In this document: one piece after another, positions 23,902-33,924 of the stretch
Numbering within the stretch: position 1 is the first letter of the stretch
How the letters are laid out: every line of letters begins with the position of its first letter
Origin: Ardenticatenaceae bacterium
GTDB lineage: Bacteria; Chloroflexota; Anaerolineae; Promineifilales; Promineifilaceae
Direction of reading: 5' to 3'
NCBI GenBank assembly: GCA_020634315.1
Contig: JACKBV010000029.1
Location: 1 to 58,527, forward strand
Length of the DNA: 58,527 nucleotides
Translations under genes and position numbers: made by a program
Notes under the pieces: model-generated
Database searches by the model: none
What the model saw: only the letters and a program-made list of their open reading frames with translations
Told to the model about the DNA's origin: nothing

Positions 23902-26900
23902 TTACGGGTAACTTGTCGCTTCCGGCGTCGCCGTGGGCAGTGCGGGCGTGGCGCTGGGGAAGGGCGTAATGGTCGGCAAGATAGTGGCGATAGAGGTGGC
24001 TGTTGGCGATGGCGTGTTGGTTGGTGTGCCGGTCGCTGTCGGCAGCGGCGTTGCCGTCGCCGTTGCTGTGGCCGTCGCCGTTGGCTGCAACAGGGTCAGA
24101 TGCACCCGTTGTTCAAGTGTCGCCGGGTCTTCCTCTGGTGTATACGGGTTGTCTGGCCCAAAGATGAGGATGCGCAAGGTGATGGCGCCAAAGCTGTTGA
24201 TGCCGCTTGTGTCCCAGGTGGCTAAACGGCCGTTTTCCACTGCGCCGCCTTGCCGTTCCTGCACAATCCCCCAGCCACCAGGGTCATGGCTGAGGCCATA
24301 TTCCACCTGATAACCGGCAAAATTGGGGCCGTTAACCGTGCCCAGCACGTCAATGGTGTCAATAATCTCGCTGCCTTCGCCCGGCTGCGTGATGATGATT
24401 TGCGGGCGCGGTGTGTCGGCATTGCACGTTTCATTGGGCGGCAGGCGCAGGGGCAAGCCAATGTTGCGCCCGGCAGCCCAAGTTTGTCCGGCGTTTGTGC
24501 CTTCTATCCAACTGCGAGCATTTTCTAATTCACGTTGGCGCACGCTGTCATCGCCGCTCACGAGCAAATTGACAAACGACGCGTCTACCACCGATTCGGG
24601 GCAGGCATCGGCGGCACGCAGCCCAGTCCAAAGGTCAATGGGAATGGTTTGCAGGAAGTGATTGCTTTCTGCCAAAGGAAGCTGGCTGCTGGAGAACAGT
24701 TCGACGCGGCGGTTGGCGCAGGCAGCCGATGCCTGCACGCCGGAATCCGTGCAAATTTCCATTTCGACGACGCCGGGCGGGCGCACAAAACTGACGGCTT
24801 GTTTGTCCGCCAGATATTGGGTCATGAAGCTGTTCCAGATGGGGCTGGCGACGCGGTAGCCAGATTGCCCTGTGCCAATGGGGCTGTTGTCGGTGTTGCC
24901 CACCCAAACGGCCGTTACCACTTGCGGCGTATAGCCAATTGTCCACGCATCACGCACATCGCTGTTTGTAGAGCCAGATGTCCCGGTTTTTGCCGCGACC
25001 AAATGGCCGGGAATGACCAGATTGTTGTTAACGCCAAACTCTGGCTGGCGTGCGTTATTATCGGACAAAATGTTGCTGAGCAGGTAAGCATGGTCAGGGT
25101 TAACGACCTGGGAGTCGGCGGGGGGCACTGGCGTATGGGTGAAAAGCTCTTCGCCCTGGTTGTTTTCGATGCGGGCGATGGCATACGGCTCCTGGTAACT
25201 GCCCTGGTTGGCGAGCGTGGCATAAGCAGCCGCCATTTGCAATGGCGGGATTTCGCCGCCACCAAGGGAGAGGGCAAGGCCATAGTTGCGCGGCTGTGCG
25301 ACTTCGGCACAGCCATCATCTTGGAGGGCGGTCAGGCCAAGTTTTTGCACGTTGGCGATGAAGTTGCAGACACCGACGAATTCCAGCGCTTTAACGGCCG
25401 TTACATTATACGAATTGCCCAATGCCGGGCGCAGCAGCAGTGGCCCATGAAATTCATCATCATAATTTTTGGGCACATAAGGTGGATTGGTGCCATCGGG
25501 AAACTGCGTTTGCACATCCCAAATCAACGTTGCCGGCGTCCACCCTTTTTCCATAGCGGAAAGATACACGAACGGCTTAATGCTTGAACCGGGTTGGCGT
25601 GCTTGCAGCGCCATGTTCACCTGACCGCTAATCACCTCGTCATTGAAATCGACGCTGCCGACCATTGCCAAAATTTCGCCTGTTTGCGGCTGTAAGACAA
25701 CCATCGCGGCATTGTTTGCGCCCGCCGCCGTAATATTCGCGCGATTATCGGCGACAGCTTGTTCTGCCAGGGTTTGCGCGGTTGGGTCGATGGTCGTGTA
25801 GATGTTTAGCCCGCCGCGATAAATGGACTGTGCGCCAAGAATATCTTCTGCCTGCTGCAAAACGGTGAATGTGAAGTGGGGGAAGCGGATAGTCACTTCT
25901 GGCGGTGTCAGGTTATAAATGAAGAGATTGGTTTCATTGAGAGCCGTTTGCGCTTCGCCCAATGTCACGTATCCCTCTTGTACCATCAATGTCAGCACTT
26001 CCCACTGCCGCCCAATCGCTTTGTCTGGCGCGGTGTATGGGTCCCACAATGCCGGAGCTTGTGGCAGCCCGGCCAGCAAAGAGGCCTCGGTGAGCGTCAA
26101 ATCGGCGGCACTTTTGTTGAAGTATGTTTGTGCGGCGGCTTCAATGCCATAAGCCAGATTGCCGTAGTAAATTTCGTTTAAGTACAGTTCGAGAATTTCG
26201 TTTTTCTCGTAGGTACGGGCGATTTCGGCGGCGAGAATGATTTCGCGCACTTTACGGCGGAAACTGCGCTCGGTACGTTCATCGTCACTGAGAAGCAAGG
26301 CACGCACAAGCTGCTGCGTAATGGTGCTTGCCCCGGAGACAAATTCCCGTTCGCGTGCCGCCTGCACAACGGCGCGGGCAATGCCAATCGGGTCAAAACC
26401 GGGGTTTTGATAGAAGCGGGAATCTTCGGTGGCGATGGTGGCGTTAATCAGGTAAGGGGAAATGCGTTCGAGTGGAACGTAAGTGCGGTTGCCCGCGTTC
26501 GGATCGGCCAAAGCATAGAGCAGTGCGCCGTTGCGGTCATAGATGCGTGCCGTCTCGAAGGTGCTGGCGCGTTGGCGTAATTCTTGCGGCGAAGGCAGGT
26601 CACGGGCAATGAAGCTGTAGCCGATGGCTGCACCGGCAACGCCCAGCGCAACGCCCACCAATGCCAGGAGGACGCCGATGACGATGAAGCGGGTGAGGCA
26701 GCTGCGCCGATTGCGCATGCGCCGCGTTTCTGGATGGAGTTGGGACGTTTGTTGCGAGGGCATGGCAACGCGGGCCGACTGCGCATCTCTGCCAGACTGT
26801 GCCGGACGCTGCTGTGCGGCTAAAGGCGGCGATTGGGCGTATCCTTCGCGTCGCGGCTGCTGTTGTGGCGGGGTAAGCCGGGTTGGCGTAGGCGCTTCTT

Positions 26901-27363
26901 CGTTGATGGGTTGGGTCGCTGCCGGAGGGCGGTAAATCTGGGTTGGCGCTTCGGAAATGGGTGATGGCAGTTTTTGTTTGGTGCTGCCGGGGAAGGCGAC
27001 GCGCGGTTGTACGGTGGTGGCGTCTTCGTCGTTTTCTAACGGCCGTTCCAACGGAGGCGTCAGCTCTTCCGGCGACAGGGGCAGGCCCACCGGTCGTTTG
27101 GATGTAGAAGCTGCGCTGCCCGACAGCGTGCCGGTGGCGTCTTCATCGGTGATGATAAGGGGGCGTGGTAAATCGGCCGTTGCGCCGCCTAAGGTGATGG
27201 TCGGCATGTCGGAATCGGCCGTGTCCGCCATCAAATCTAGCAGAGACATCGTTTCGATGTCTTCACGAGGCTTATCCTGAGGTGCGTCTGGGCCTTGCGG
27301 TGCAGGCGTCGCTTCCGCTTCTTCCTCAGGAGGAACAGGTTTGTTTTCTAAATCATCATTCAT
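23902..27363 (-). CDS. Class A penicillin-binding protein (PBP1A-like)
   Basis: 1,153 residues. A disordered acidic and Pro-rich cytoplasmic part of about 220 residues precedes a membrane helix (222-252). The glycosyltransferase 51 domain contains ATEDSRFYQN (311-320, catalytic Glu) and SGASTITQQ. The transpeptidase domain has Ser593 in SSIK, SYN (651-653) and KTGTSGS (792-798). It polymerises glycan strands and cross-links peptides outside the membrane. The C terminus has an Ig-like segment and a Thr/Pro-rich tail (TATATATATP) common in this lineage. The long Pro-rich N-terminal tail is unusual for PBP1A and may bind partners. The start overlaps the end of the MaoC gene by 8 bp. Confidence 0.95.
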   Translation of the reverse strand: MNDDLENKPVPPEEEAEATPAPQGPDAPQDKPREDIETMSLLDLMADTADSDMPTITLGGATADLPRPLIITDEDATGTLSGSAASTSKRPVGLPLSPEELTPPLERPLENDEDATTVQPRVAFPGSTKQKLPSPISEAPTQIYRPPAATQPINEEAPTPTRLTPPQQQPRREGYAQSPPLAAQQRPAQSGRDAQSARVAMPSQQTSQLHPETRRMRNRRSCLTRFIVIGVLLALVGVALGVAGAAIGYSFIARDLPSPQELRQRASTFETARIYDRNGALLYALADPNAGNRTYVPLERISPYLINATIATEDSRFYQNPGFDPIGIARAVVQAAREREFVSGASTITQQLVRALLLSDDERTERSFRRKVREIILAAEIARTYEKNEILELYLNEIYYGNLAYGIEAAAQTYFNKSAADLTLTEASLLAGLPQAPALWDPYTAPDKAIGRQWEVLTLMVQEGYVTLGEAQTALNETNLFIYNLTPPEVTIRFPHFTFTVLQQAEDILGAQSIYRGGLNIYTTIDPTAQTLAEQAVADNRANITAAGANNAAMVVLQPQTGEILAMVGSVDFNDEVISGQVNMALQARQPGSSIKPFVYLSAMEKGWTPATLIWDVQTQFPDGTNPPYVPKNYDDEFHGPLLLRPALGNSYNVTAVKALEFVGVCNFIANVQKLGLTALQDDGCAEVAQPRNYGLALSLGGGEIPPLQMAAAYATLANQGSYQEPYAIARIENNQGEELFTHTPVPPADSQVVNPDHAYLLSNILSDNNARQPEFGVNNNLVIPGHLVAAKTGTSGSTNSDVRDAWTIGYTPQVVTAVWVGNTDNSPIGTGQSGYRVASPIWNSFMTQYLADKQAVSFVRPPGVVEMEICTDSGVQASAACANRRVELFSSSQLPLAESNHFLQTIPIDLWTGLRAADACPESVVDASFVNLLVSGDDSVRQRELENARSWIEGTNAGQTWAAGRNIGLPLRLPPNETCNADTPRPQIIITQPGEGSEIIDTIDVLGTVNGPNFAGYQVEYGLSHDPGGWGIVQERQGGAVENGRLATWDTSGINSFGAITLRILIFGPDNPYTPEEDPATLEQRVHLTLLQPTATATATATATPLPTATGTPTNTPSPTATSIATILPTITPFPSATPALPTATPEATSYP

Positions 27364-27829
27364 CAGCAGGTTTACTCTTCACCAACATAATCCAGTCGCC
27401 ACGTTGAACGACTTTTCCATGTTGATTTAAGACGCTGTACTTCATCGTTACGTTCCCGCCACCCAGGCGAGGCAACGATTTCGTTTCCATGATCTCGATT
27501 TTAACGTGAATCGTGTCGCCAATAAAGATAGGTAGACTGAACTTGGCCGTTAATTCGCGGAAGGCCAACACCGTGCCTTCGATGATGCCAGACTGCACGG
27601 CCAATCCGGTAGCAATGGACTGTACCAACAACCCATGCGCAACACGCTGACCGAAGGTGTCTTTCGCGGCAAATTCGGCGTCGGTATGAATCTGGTTGTA
27701 ATCACCCGACAGCCCGGCGAAGTTGACAATATCGGTTTCGGTGATGGTGCGAGCGGCCGTTACCTGTACATCGCCCACAGTAAAATCAGCAAAATATTTG
27801 CCACGAGGTTGGTAAGTTGGTTCTGTCAT
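27356..27829 (-). CDS. MaoC-like hotdog dehydratase
   Basis: 157 residues of the R-specific enoyl-CoA hydratase type. GDYNQIHTDAEFA supplies the catalytic Asp and His, GQRVAHGLLVQS the substrate-binding turn, and HVKIEIMETKSLPR the central strand. The reaction is hydration of enoyl-CoA to (R)-3-hydroxyacyl-CoA, in fatty acid or polyester metabolism. AAGGAAAG lies just before the ATG. It is a compact single-hotdog form. The stop overlaps the start of the PBP gene by 8 bp, so the two are translated in tandem even though no metabolic link is obvious. Confidence 0.85.
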   Translation of the reverse strand: MTEPTYQPRGKYFADFTVGDVQVTAARTITETDIVNFAGLSGDYNQIHTDAEFAAKDTFGQRVAHGLLVQSIATGLAVQSGIIEGTVLAFRELTAKFSLPIFIGDTIHVKIEIMETKSLPRLGGGNVTMKYSVLNQHGKVVQRGDWIMLVKSKPADE

Positions 27830-27841
27830 GCGCTTTCCTTC

Positions 27842-27921
27842 TCGGTGATCGGTGAGCCGGTTATCAGTGAGTCAATCATCAGCACTCAGTGAGTGATGTA
27901 TTGCCGATCACTGAGTCCCGA

Positions 27922-27935
<14 letters not shown>
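27842..27935. repeat. Heptanucleotide repeats of CGGTGAT type at the prfA 3' end
   Basis: CGGTGAT, CGGTGAG and, on the other side, CCGATCA, CTGAGTC, CCGATTA, CTGATTG are in period 7 and inverted to each other. The stop codon of prfA lies inside it, so the last residues of RF1 (about ISNQ) are encoded by repeat sequence. Confidence 0.7.
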
Positions 27936-29004
<1,069 letters not shown>

Positions 29005-29127
29005 AGGTTCTTTTTCCACGCATGGTTTCTGTTGAAGTAATAAGGAAGCGTGTTTGCCACGATGGGCATACAGCAAAAGTGGATTATAGCTGTTGGGCGA
29101 AGGTCGTCAAGGTGTGCATAAGCCGCG

Positions 29128-31227
29128 CTAACGTGGCGGCACGAAGAATAACATGAAGTCTTTGGTGGGCACGGCCGATTCGTAGCGTTCAAACCAGCCT
29201 TGCGGGTACGTCAGCTGCAACCTTTCCTGGTGTTCCGTGTCTAGCAGGTGCAAAATGTACAGCTTGGGGGCGGGGTCGATGATTTGTTGGGGCAGGGCGG
29301 CGTCGAAGTCGGGGATGGAATTTTCCCAGGGAATGGCTCCCGCGTAAATGCCGATGAGGCGTGTGTCTACCCAATAAGGATAGGGGACATGGTAAACGTG
29401 TTCCATGTCGCCGACACTGTTGGCCCAGCCGCGGGCGGCGGCGCCAATTTCGCTGGTGTTCCAGAGGGAGTTGTGGTAATGGGTGTCGTAGCGCACGAAG
29501 TAGTAGTTGTAATTGTCACGGAAGGCGAGGAGAAAGAGAACGGCCGTTCCCAACCCCACCATCCATTTGCCCGCCCGTTTCCAATTGGTTTGTAACTGCT
29601 GCCAGACCAGCCACAGCGGCAAAGCGGCAACCAACATGGCCCAGGGAATCGCGCCACCGGTGCGCACGCGGCTGGGGTTTTCGCCGGGAAATTCGAGGCT
29701 GAGAATGGAGGGCAGCAGCAGCACAAAGATGGTGACGAGCACATAAATGGAGCGGCGATCTCGCCATTTGAGCAGCCGCCACAAGATATAGACCGTGCCC
29801 AGCACAAACAAACCGCCGCTGACCAGTCCCAGGAATGGCGTGAAGGGAATGCTGTTGCTGGGAACGGGATCCCCTTTGTAATTAAACATGAGCAGGGCGT
29901 TTTTGACGTTGTCCCAAAAGATGCGCCAGGATTCGCCGGGCAGTGTGTTGCCATTTTCCAGGGAACGGGTGGTGACGCGATACCAAAACATTTGTGGATC
30001 GTCCACCATGTAGCGCAGCAGGGGCAAAAAGACGAGCAGGGTGGCGCACGCGCCGAGTATGGCGTTTTGCCAATAGGCCCAATTGAGGGCGCTGGCTTCG
30101 CTGTAGTCGGTGGGCGGTAGTCGGTAATCGGTAGTCGGTTGAGCGGTGGGTTGGCGTTTTCTATTTACTAGCTTGCCGATTACGGGCAATGTGTCTAGCC
30201 CTAGTTTGATCAGGGCGAGCAGCACAAGCAGGAGGGGCACCATGCGCATGGGGATGTAGGTGTGCAGGCCGATGCCCAGCGTGAGGCCGGTGAGGAGCCA
30301 GTCGTTGCGACGGCCGTATTTGAAGGTGCGAATGAGGTAATAGAGGGTGGCGGTGGCAAAAAGAGGGGTGAATGGGAAGCGCAGCCCGATGCGGCTGATG
30401 GCGGTGTGCCAGGAGGAGAGGGCGAAAAAGGTGGTGGCGATGAGGCTGACGGAACGGCCGTATAACTCCTTCGCCAACAGATAAACCCAGGGCACGGCTA
30501 ACAATCCCAGCAGCGCGGTTCCCATTTTCAGGGGCAAATAGCCGATTTCCTGGCCGGTGAGCTTGATGATGGCCGCCGTCCAATAAAATTGGAAGGCTTC
30601 GCGGCCTGTGTTGCGTGCGAAGAAAACGGGACGCATCCCGCTGAGCACGTCGTAGACATCGAACAGCTTTTCCGCCTGATCGCTGCCCATTTCTTTTGGC
30701 AGGCTGTCGAGGCGGTAGAAGCGGAAGAAGGCCGCAAGCAGGAAGATGGCGAGCAGGATGAGGTGCCGACGGTGGATGGTGAAGGTGTATGGGGGCAGAA
30801 ACGGCCGTTTTCCCCACCACGTCTTGCTGCGTTCACGCCAATCAGACGGCAGCTCCCAAAATAAACAGACAAAGCCGATGATGCTGGTCAGCCAACTGAG
30901 TGTGCCCACCGTTGTGAAGCGATTGTTTGCCAGATAACGAAAGGCGATGACGGCACTCAACCCAATCAGGATGCCCAATCCCAAACGCCAGCTCAGGCTG
31001 CTGCCGTATAAGGAGACACGCGGCATGGCCTCTTCTGTTTCATGGGGAGCCGGTAGTGATTCGGAGGCGGGTTGGCTGACGAGTAACCAAAGGAAAGCGA
31101 CAATGGCAATTGCGAAATAACCAACGCCAACGATGGTCCAGTCTAGTTGTGGGAGTAGCTGTTGCCCAACAATGGCAGCGGTAATTGCCAGCAGCGCGGT
31201 AACGGTTTGGGCAATGGGTCGTCTCAT
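29128..31227 (-). CDS. GT39-like membrane glycosyltransferase with in-frame heptamer repeats
   Basis: 699 residues and about fourteen hydrophobic segments. The N-terminal helices are followed by FRFYRLDSLPKEMGSDQAEKLFD (Asp183), the acidic loop of PMT/ArnT-type GT-C enzymes. Outer-face loops contain further aromatic patches. It probably moves a lipid-linked sugar to a surface acceptor. Between two helices, near residue 363, sits the stretch TTDYRLPPTDYSEA, encoded by five heptamers of the CGGTAAT/CGGTAGT kind (30108-30142). So a mobile-like repeat has expanded inside a loop without breaking the frame. It ends about 120 bp before the prfA start and has four ACGGCCGT copies. Confidence 0.8.
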   Translation of the reverse strand: MRRPIAQTVTALLAITAAIVGQQLLPQLDWTIVGVGYFAIAIVAFLWLLVSQPASESLPAPHETEEAMPRVSLYGSSLSWRLGLGILIGLSAVIAFRYLANNRFTTVGTLSWLTSIIGFVCLFWELPSDWRERSKTWWGKRPFLPPYTFTIHRRHLILLAIFLLAAFFRFYRLDSLPKEMGSDQAEKLFDVYDVLSGMRPVFFARNTGREAFQFYWTAAIIKLTGQEIGYLPLKMGTALLGLLAVPWVYLLAKELYGRSVSLIATTFFALSSWHTAISRIGLRFPFTPLFATATLYYLIRTFKYGRRNDWLLTGLTLGIGLHTYIPMRMVPLLLVLLALIKLGLDTLPVIGKLVNRKRQPTAQPTTDYRLPPTDYSEASALNWAYWQNAILGACATLLVFLPLLRYMVDDPQMFWYRVTTRSLENGNTLPGESWRIFWDNVKNALLMFNYKGDPVPSNSIPFTPFLGLVSGGLFVLGTVYILWRLLKWRDRRSIYVLVTIFVLLLPSILSLEFPGENPSRVRTGGAIPWAMLVAALPLWLVWQQLQTNWKRAGKWMVGLGTAVLFLLAFRDNYNYYFVRYDTHYHNSLWNTSEIGAAARGWANSVGDMEHVYHVPYPYWVDTRLIGIYAGAIPWENSIPDFDAALPQQIIDPAPKLYILHLLDTEHQERLQLTYPQGWFERYESAVPTKDFMLFFVPPR
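30108..30142. repeat. Five in-frame heptamers of CGGTAAT type inside a GT39 gene
   Basis: CGGTGGG, CGGTAGT, CGGTAAT, CGGTAGT and CGGTTGA lie head to tail. They correspond to part of the loop T-T-D-Y-R-L-P-P-T-D-Y in the protein. Confidence 0.8.
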
Positions 31228-31350
31228 GAGTGTTAAGTATTCAGATTCAAAGAGGAACTGTCAAGGGTGACAGCCATAGACGAGAAGTCGGACGGGCGAT
31301 GAGCGTTTGTGGGCGTCAAATAACGCCCACTTTGCATTCCCATAACGCGG

Positions 31351-32007
31351 TTATTCGGCCGTGCAGCAGGTGCGAATGTCTACGAGTTGTTCAATATGTG
31401 GCGCGATTTGTTCCTGAACGGCCGTTTCCTCCATCCGCCGCACCTTAAACGTCACCAACTTATTCGACTCATCTAACCCATCAAACACACCTAACGAGAT
31501 AAAACTGCCGCCAGCAGAGGCAATGACCCGCGTCAAAGCAGCCAGGACACCGGGCTTGTTAGGCACCAACACCGTTACGCGTACCCCATTGTCACGCGCC
31601 CCCATAAATTCAAGAAAGACCTTGAATAAATCGGTTTCTGTAATAAGGCCGACGATTTCCTCGCCGCGCACGACCGGCAAGCCGCCAATTTTGTTGTCGG
31701 CCATGACATAGGCCGCTTCTTCAATCGGCGTGTTTTCCTCAACCGTCAGCACCTTCTTGGTCATGACATCCTTAACGCGTACTTTGCTGATCAGATAGTT
31801 TAATTCCCACACACTCAGCGTTGTCGCGTCTGAAGGCGCGGCATTGAGCAAATCTTTGTCTGAAATAATTCCGACCATCTTGCCTTTGGCATTGACAACA
31901 GGCGTGCGGCGAATTCGCTCACGCTTCATCAAATCAAGCGCTTCCATGACAGGCGTACCTTCTGTCACGGTAATAACGGGGGACGACATTCTGCTTTTCA
32001 CTAACAT
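31351..32007 (-). CDS. Tandem CBS and ACT domain protein (AcuB-like)
   Basis: About 218 residues from the ATG at 32007, preceded by GAGGAGG. Two CBS domains (about 1-60 and 78-135, with MSSPVITVTEGTPVMEAL and VMTKKVLTVEENTPIEEAA) form a Bateman module binding adenine nucleotides. An ACT domain follows (about 140-215, VPNKPGVLAALTRVIASAGG), the amino-acid sensing fold. This combination is like AcuB of Bacillus, often annotated in acetoin use, but here there are no acetoin genes nearby. Regulation of another enzyme by nucleotide and amino-acid binding is inferred. An ACGGCCGT lies near the 3' end. Confidence 0.85.
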   Translation of the reverse strand: MLVKSRMSSPVITVTEGTPVMEALDLMKRERIRRTPVVNAKGKMVGIISDKDLLNAAPSDATTLSVWELNYLISKVRVKDVMTKKVLTVEENTPIEEAAYVMADNKIGGLPVVRGEEIVGLITETDLFKVFLEFMGARDNGVRVTVLVPNKPGVLAALTRVIASAGGSFISLGVFDGLDESNKLVTFKVRRMEETAVQEQIAPHIEQLVDIRTCCTAE

Positions 32008-32318
32008 GCTATTGCCTCCTCTTTGTGGCGGAACTGCGGTTGTTTGCTGTGGTTCCTCTAGACCCAAATATATCGAACTGGACACATTCATTTGTGCAGT
32101 TCGCTGCTTAGATGTTCGTTTCAGGATGGGCTGGTGGAACCCGCATCAATGGTTTGCGATCATTTTAAGGGGTTTGGGTGGGGGATGGCAAGAGGGGATA
32201 TGTTGTCTCCTTCATATAATTTGTGTTGCAGAAAAATCAGGGAAGGCGATGATTGGCTGCTTAGACTTGTTGAGGAGGGATGAGCCAGCGGCTCACCCCT
32301 ACATTTTGTTATTCTGTT

Positions 32319-32654
32319 GTTCCTCAGACTTACTTTATCGTTCCTCAGACTTACTTTATCGTTCCTCAGACTTACTTTATCGTTCCTCAGACTTACTTTA
32401 TCGTTCCTCAGACTTACTTTATCGTTCCTCAGACTTACTTTATCGTTCCTCAGACTCGTTTTATCGTTCCTCAGACTTGTTTTATGATTCCTCAGACTCG
32501 TTTTGTCGTTCCTCAGACTCGTTTTGTCGTTCCTCAGACTCGTTTTGTCGTTCCTCAGACTTGTTTTATGGTTCCTCAAGCTTGTTTTATCGTTCCTCAA
32601 GCTTGTTTTATGGTTCCTCAGACTCGTTTTATGGTTTCTCAAGCTCGTTGGATG
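32319..32654. repeat. 21-bp tandem repeat, 16 units
   Basis: Sixteen contiguous copies of a 21-bp unit starting GTTCCTCAGA and ending TTTATC or TTTATG. The first six copies are identical; later ones differ at a few positions (TTACT, TCGTT or TTGTT after the AGAC, and AAGC instead of AGAC near the right end). There are no spacers, so it is not CRISPR. The unit keeps all six frames nearly free of stops because 21 is a multiple of three. On the minus strand the unit would read as a 7-residue K-T-S-L-R-N-D repeat, on the plus as F-I-V-P-Q-T-Y. Neither frame has a plausible start, and it lies between a CBS protein gene and the MoxR gene. Confidence 0.95.
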
Positions 32655-32988
32655 GCTGCGTGATACCGGAAAGCTGTTTGCAGGGTCAAAGCAACATCGA
32701 TCAGCCGACTGTGATATGTCGCATAACAAGAACAGCTTTCAGGAGATGGGTCTTTGTGCGTGTGGCTTCATCTTGCCGCTCACAAAAACGCACAATTGTT
32801 TGTGGCGCATGTGCTCGTTATCGTCATAACGGCCGTTTTATCCTATACTTCAAACAGTGATACCGCTTCACTTTTCGGCAGAGCGGTTCAATTGATACAC
32901 ATTTGATACGCTTTGTATTAGATCAAGTGGGTCAGGTGGTTGAAAATCAATCAAATCAAGGATTCTATCTACCAGACAAGGAAAGCCC

Positions 32989-33924
32989 ATGATTGCAGAA
33001 ACGGCCGCATTACTGCGGGAGAACATTAAAAAGGTCATCATCGGTAAAGATGAGGTTATTGATTTGGCCCTGATCGCCATGCTGTGTGAAGGGCATTTGT
33101 TGCTGGAAGATGTGCCAGGGACGGGCAAAACCACCCTGGCAAAGACGATTGCCGCTTCATTAGGCTGCACATTTCATCGCGTACAGTTTACGCCCGACTT
33201 GCTCCCTTCTGATGTGACAGGCATCTACTATTACAATCAGCGGGCGCAGGAGTTTGAGTTTCGTCCCGGCCCCATTTTTGCGCAGATTTTGCTGGCGGAT
33301 GAGATCAACCGCGCCACGCCGCGCACGCAATCTTCTTTATTGGAAGCGATGCAGGAACGGCAGGTGACGGTGGATATTGCCACGCATAAATTGGAACGGC
33401 CGTTTCTCGTCCTCGCCACACAAAACCCCGTAGAGCTTGAAGGCACATTCCCCTTACCCGAAGCCCAGCTTGATCGCTTCCTCATGAAAATCAGCCTGGG
33501 CTACCCGTCAGCCGCCGAGGAAAACGACATCCTGCTTCGCTTCGAGCGCCAAGACCCGCTCGACACCCTGGAAAAAGTCGTCGAGCCAGGGCAAATCCTG
33601 GCAATGCAGGCAAAAGTGCGCGAGATTCGCGTCGAAGAGTCCGTGCGCCATTACATTGTCAACGTGTGCCGCGCCACCCGCGACCATGACGACATCGAAC
33701 TTGGTGCCAGCCCACGCGCCACAATGGCCCTTTACCGCACTTGCCAGGCGTTAGCCGCCATTCGCGGTCGCGAATTCGTCATCCCCGATGACGTGAAAAC
33801 AATGGCGCCGCATGTGCTCACCCATCGCCTGATGGTCAATCCACAGACGCGTTTGCGCGGCCGTCAGCCGGAAGACGTCATCCGGGAAGTGGTCGAGACG
33901 GTCGCCGTGCCCGTGGAGAATTAA
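32989..33924 (+). CDS. MoxR-type AAA ATPase
   Basis: 311 residues of the AAA+ MoxR family, chaperone-like ATPases that work with VWA or DUF58 proteins. Walker A is VPGTGKTT (42-49), Walker B is LLADEIN (101-107), and sensor 1 lies in LVLATQNPVELEGTFPLPEAQLDRF. A helical lid domain follows. AAGGAAAG precedes the ATG. The gene for a DUF58 protein overlaps its stop by one base (TAATG), the standard neighbour; together they are thought to assemble or activate a partner complex, perhaps at the membrane. Confidence 0.95.
   Translation: MIAETAALLRENIKKVIIGKDEVIDLALIAMLCEGHLLLEDVPGTGKTTLAKTIAASLGCTFHRVQFTPDLLPSDVTGIYYYNQRAQEFEFRPGPIFAQILLADEINRATPRTQSSLLEAMQERQVTVDIATHKLERPFLVLATQNPVELEGTFPLPEAQLDRFLMKISLGYPSAAEENDILLRFERQDPLDTLEKVVEPGQILAMQAKVREIRVEESVRHYIVNVCRATRDHDDIELGASPRATMALYRTCQALAAIRGREFVIPDDVKTMAPHVLTHRLMVNPQTRLRGRQPEDVIREVVETVAVPVEN

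Noticed and set aside
24535..25587. 350-codon open frame on the plus strand
   Set aside because: Antisense to the transpeptidase domain of the PBP gene; no domain recognised.
32319..32654. CRISPR array
   Set aside because: The units are contiguous, 21 bp, without spacers, and no cas genes are present.
32160..32729. Long open frame of a 7-residue repeat protein (K-T-S-L-R-N-D) on the minus strand
   Set aside because: It exists because the 21-bp unit has no stop in any frame; its start would be a TTG without a ribosome site, and similar open frames run on the plus strand.
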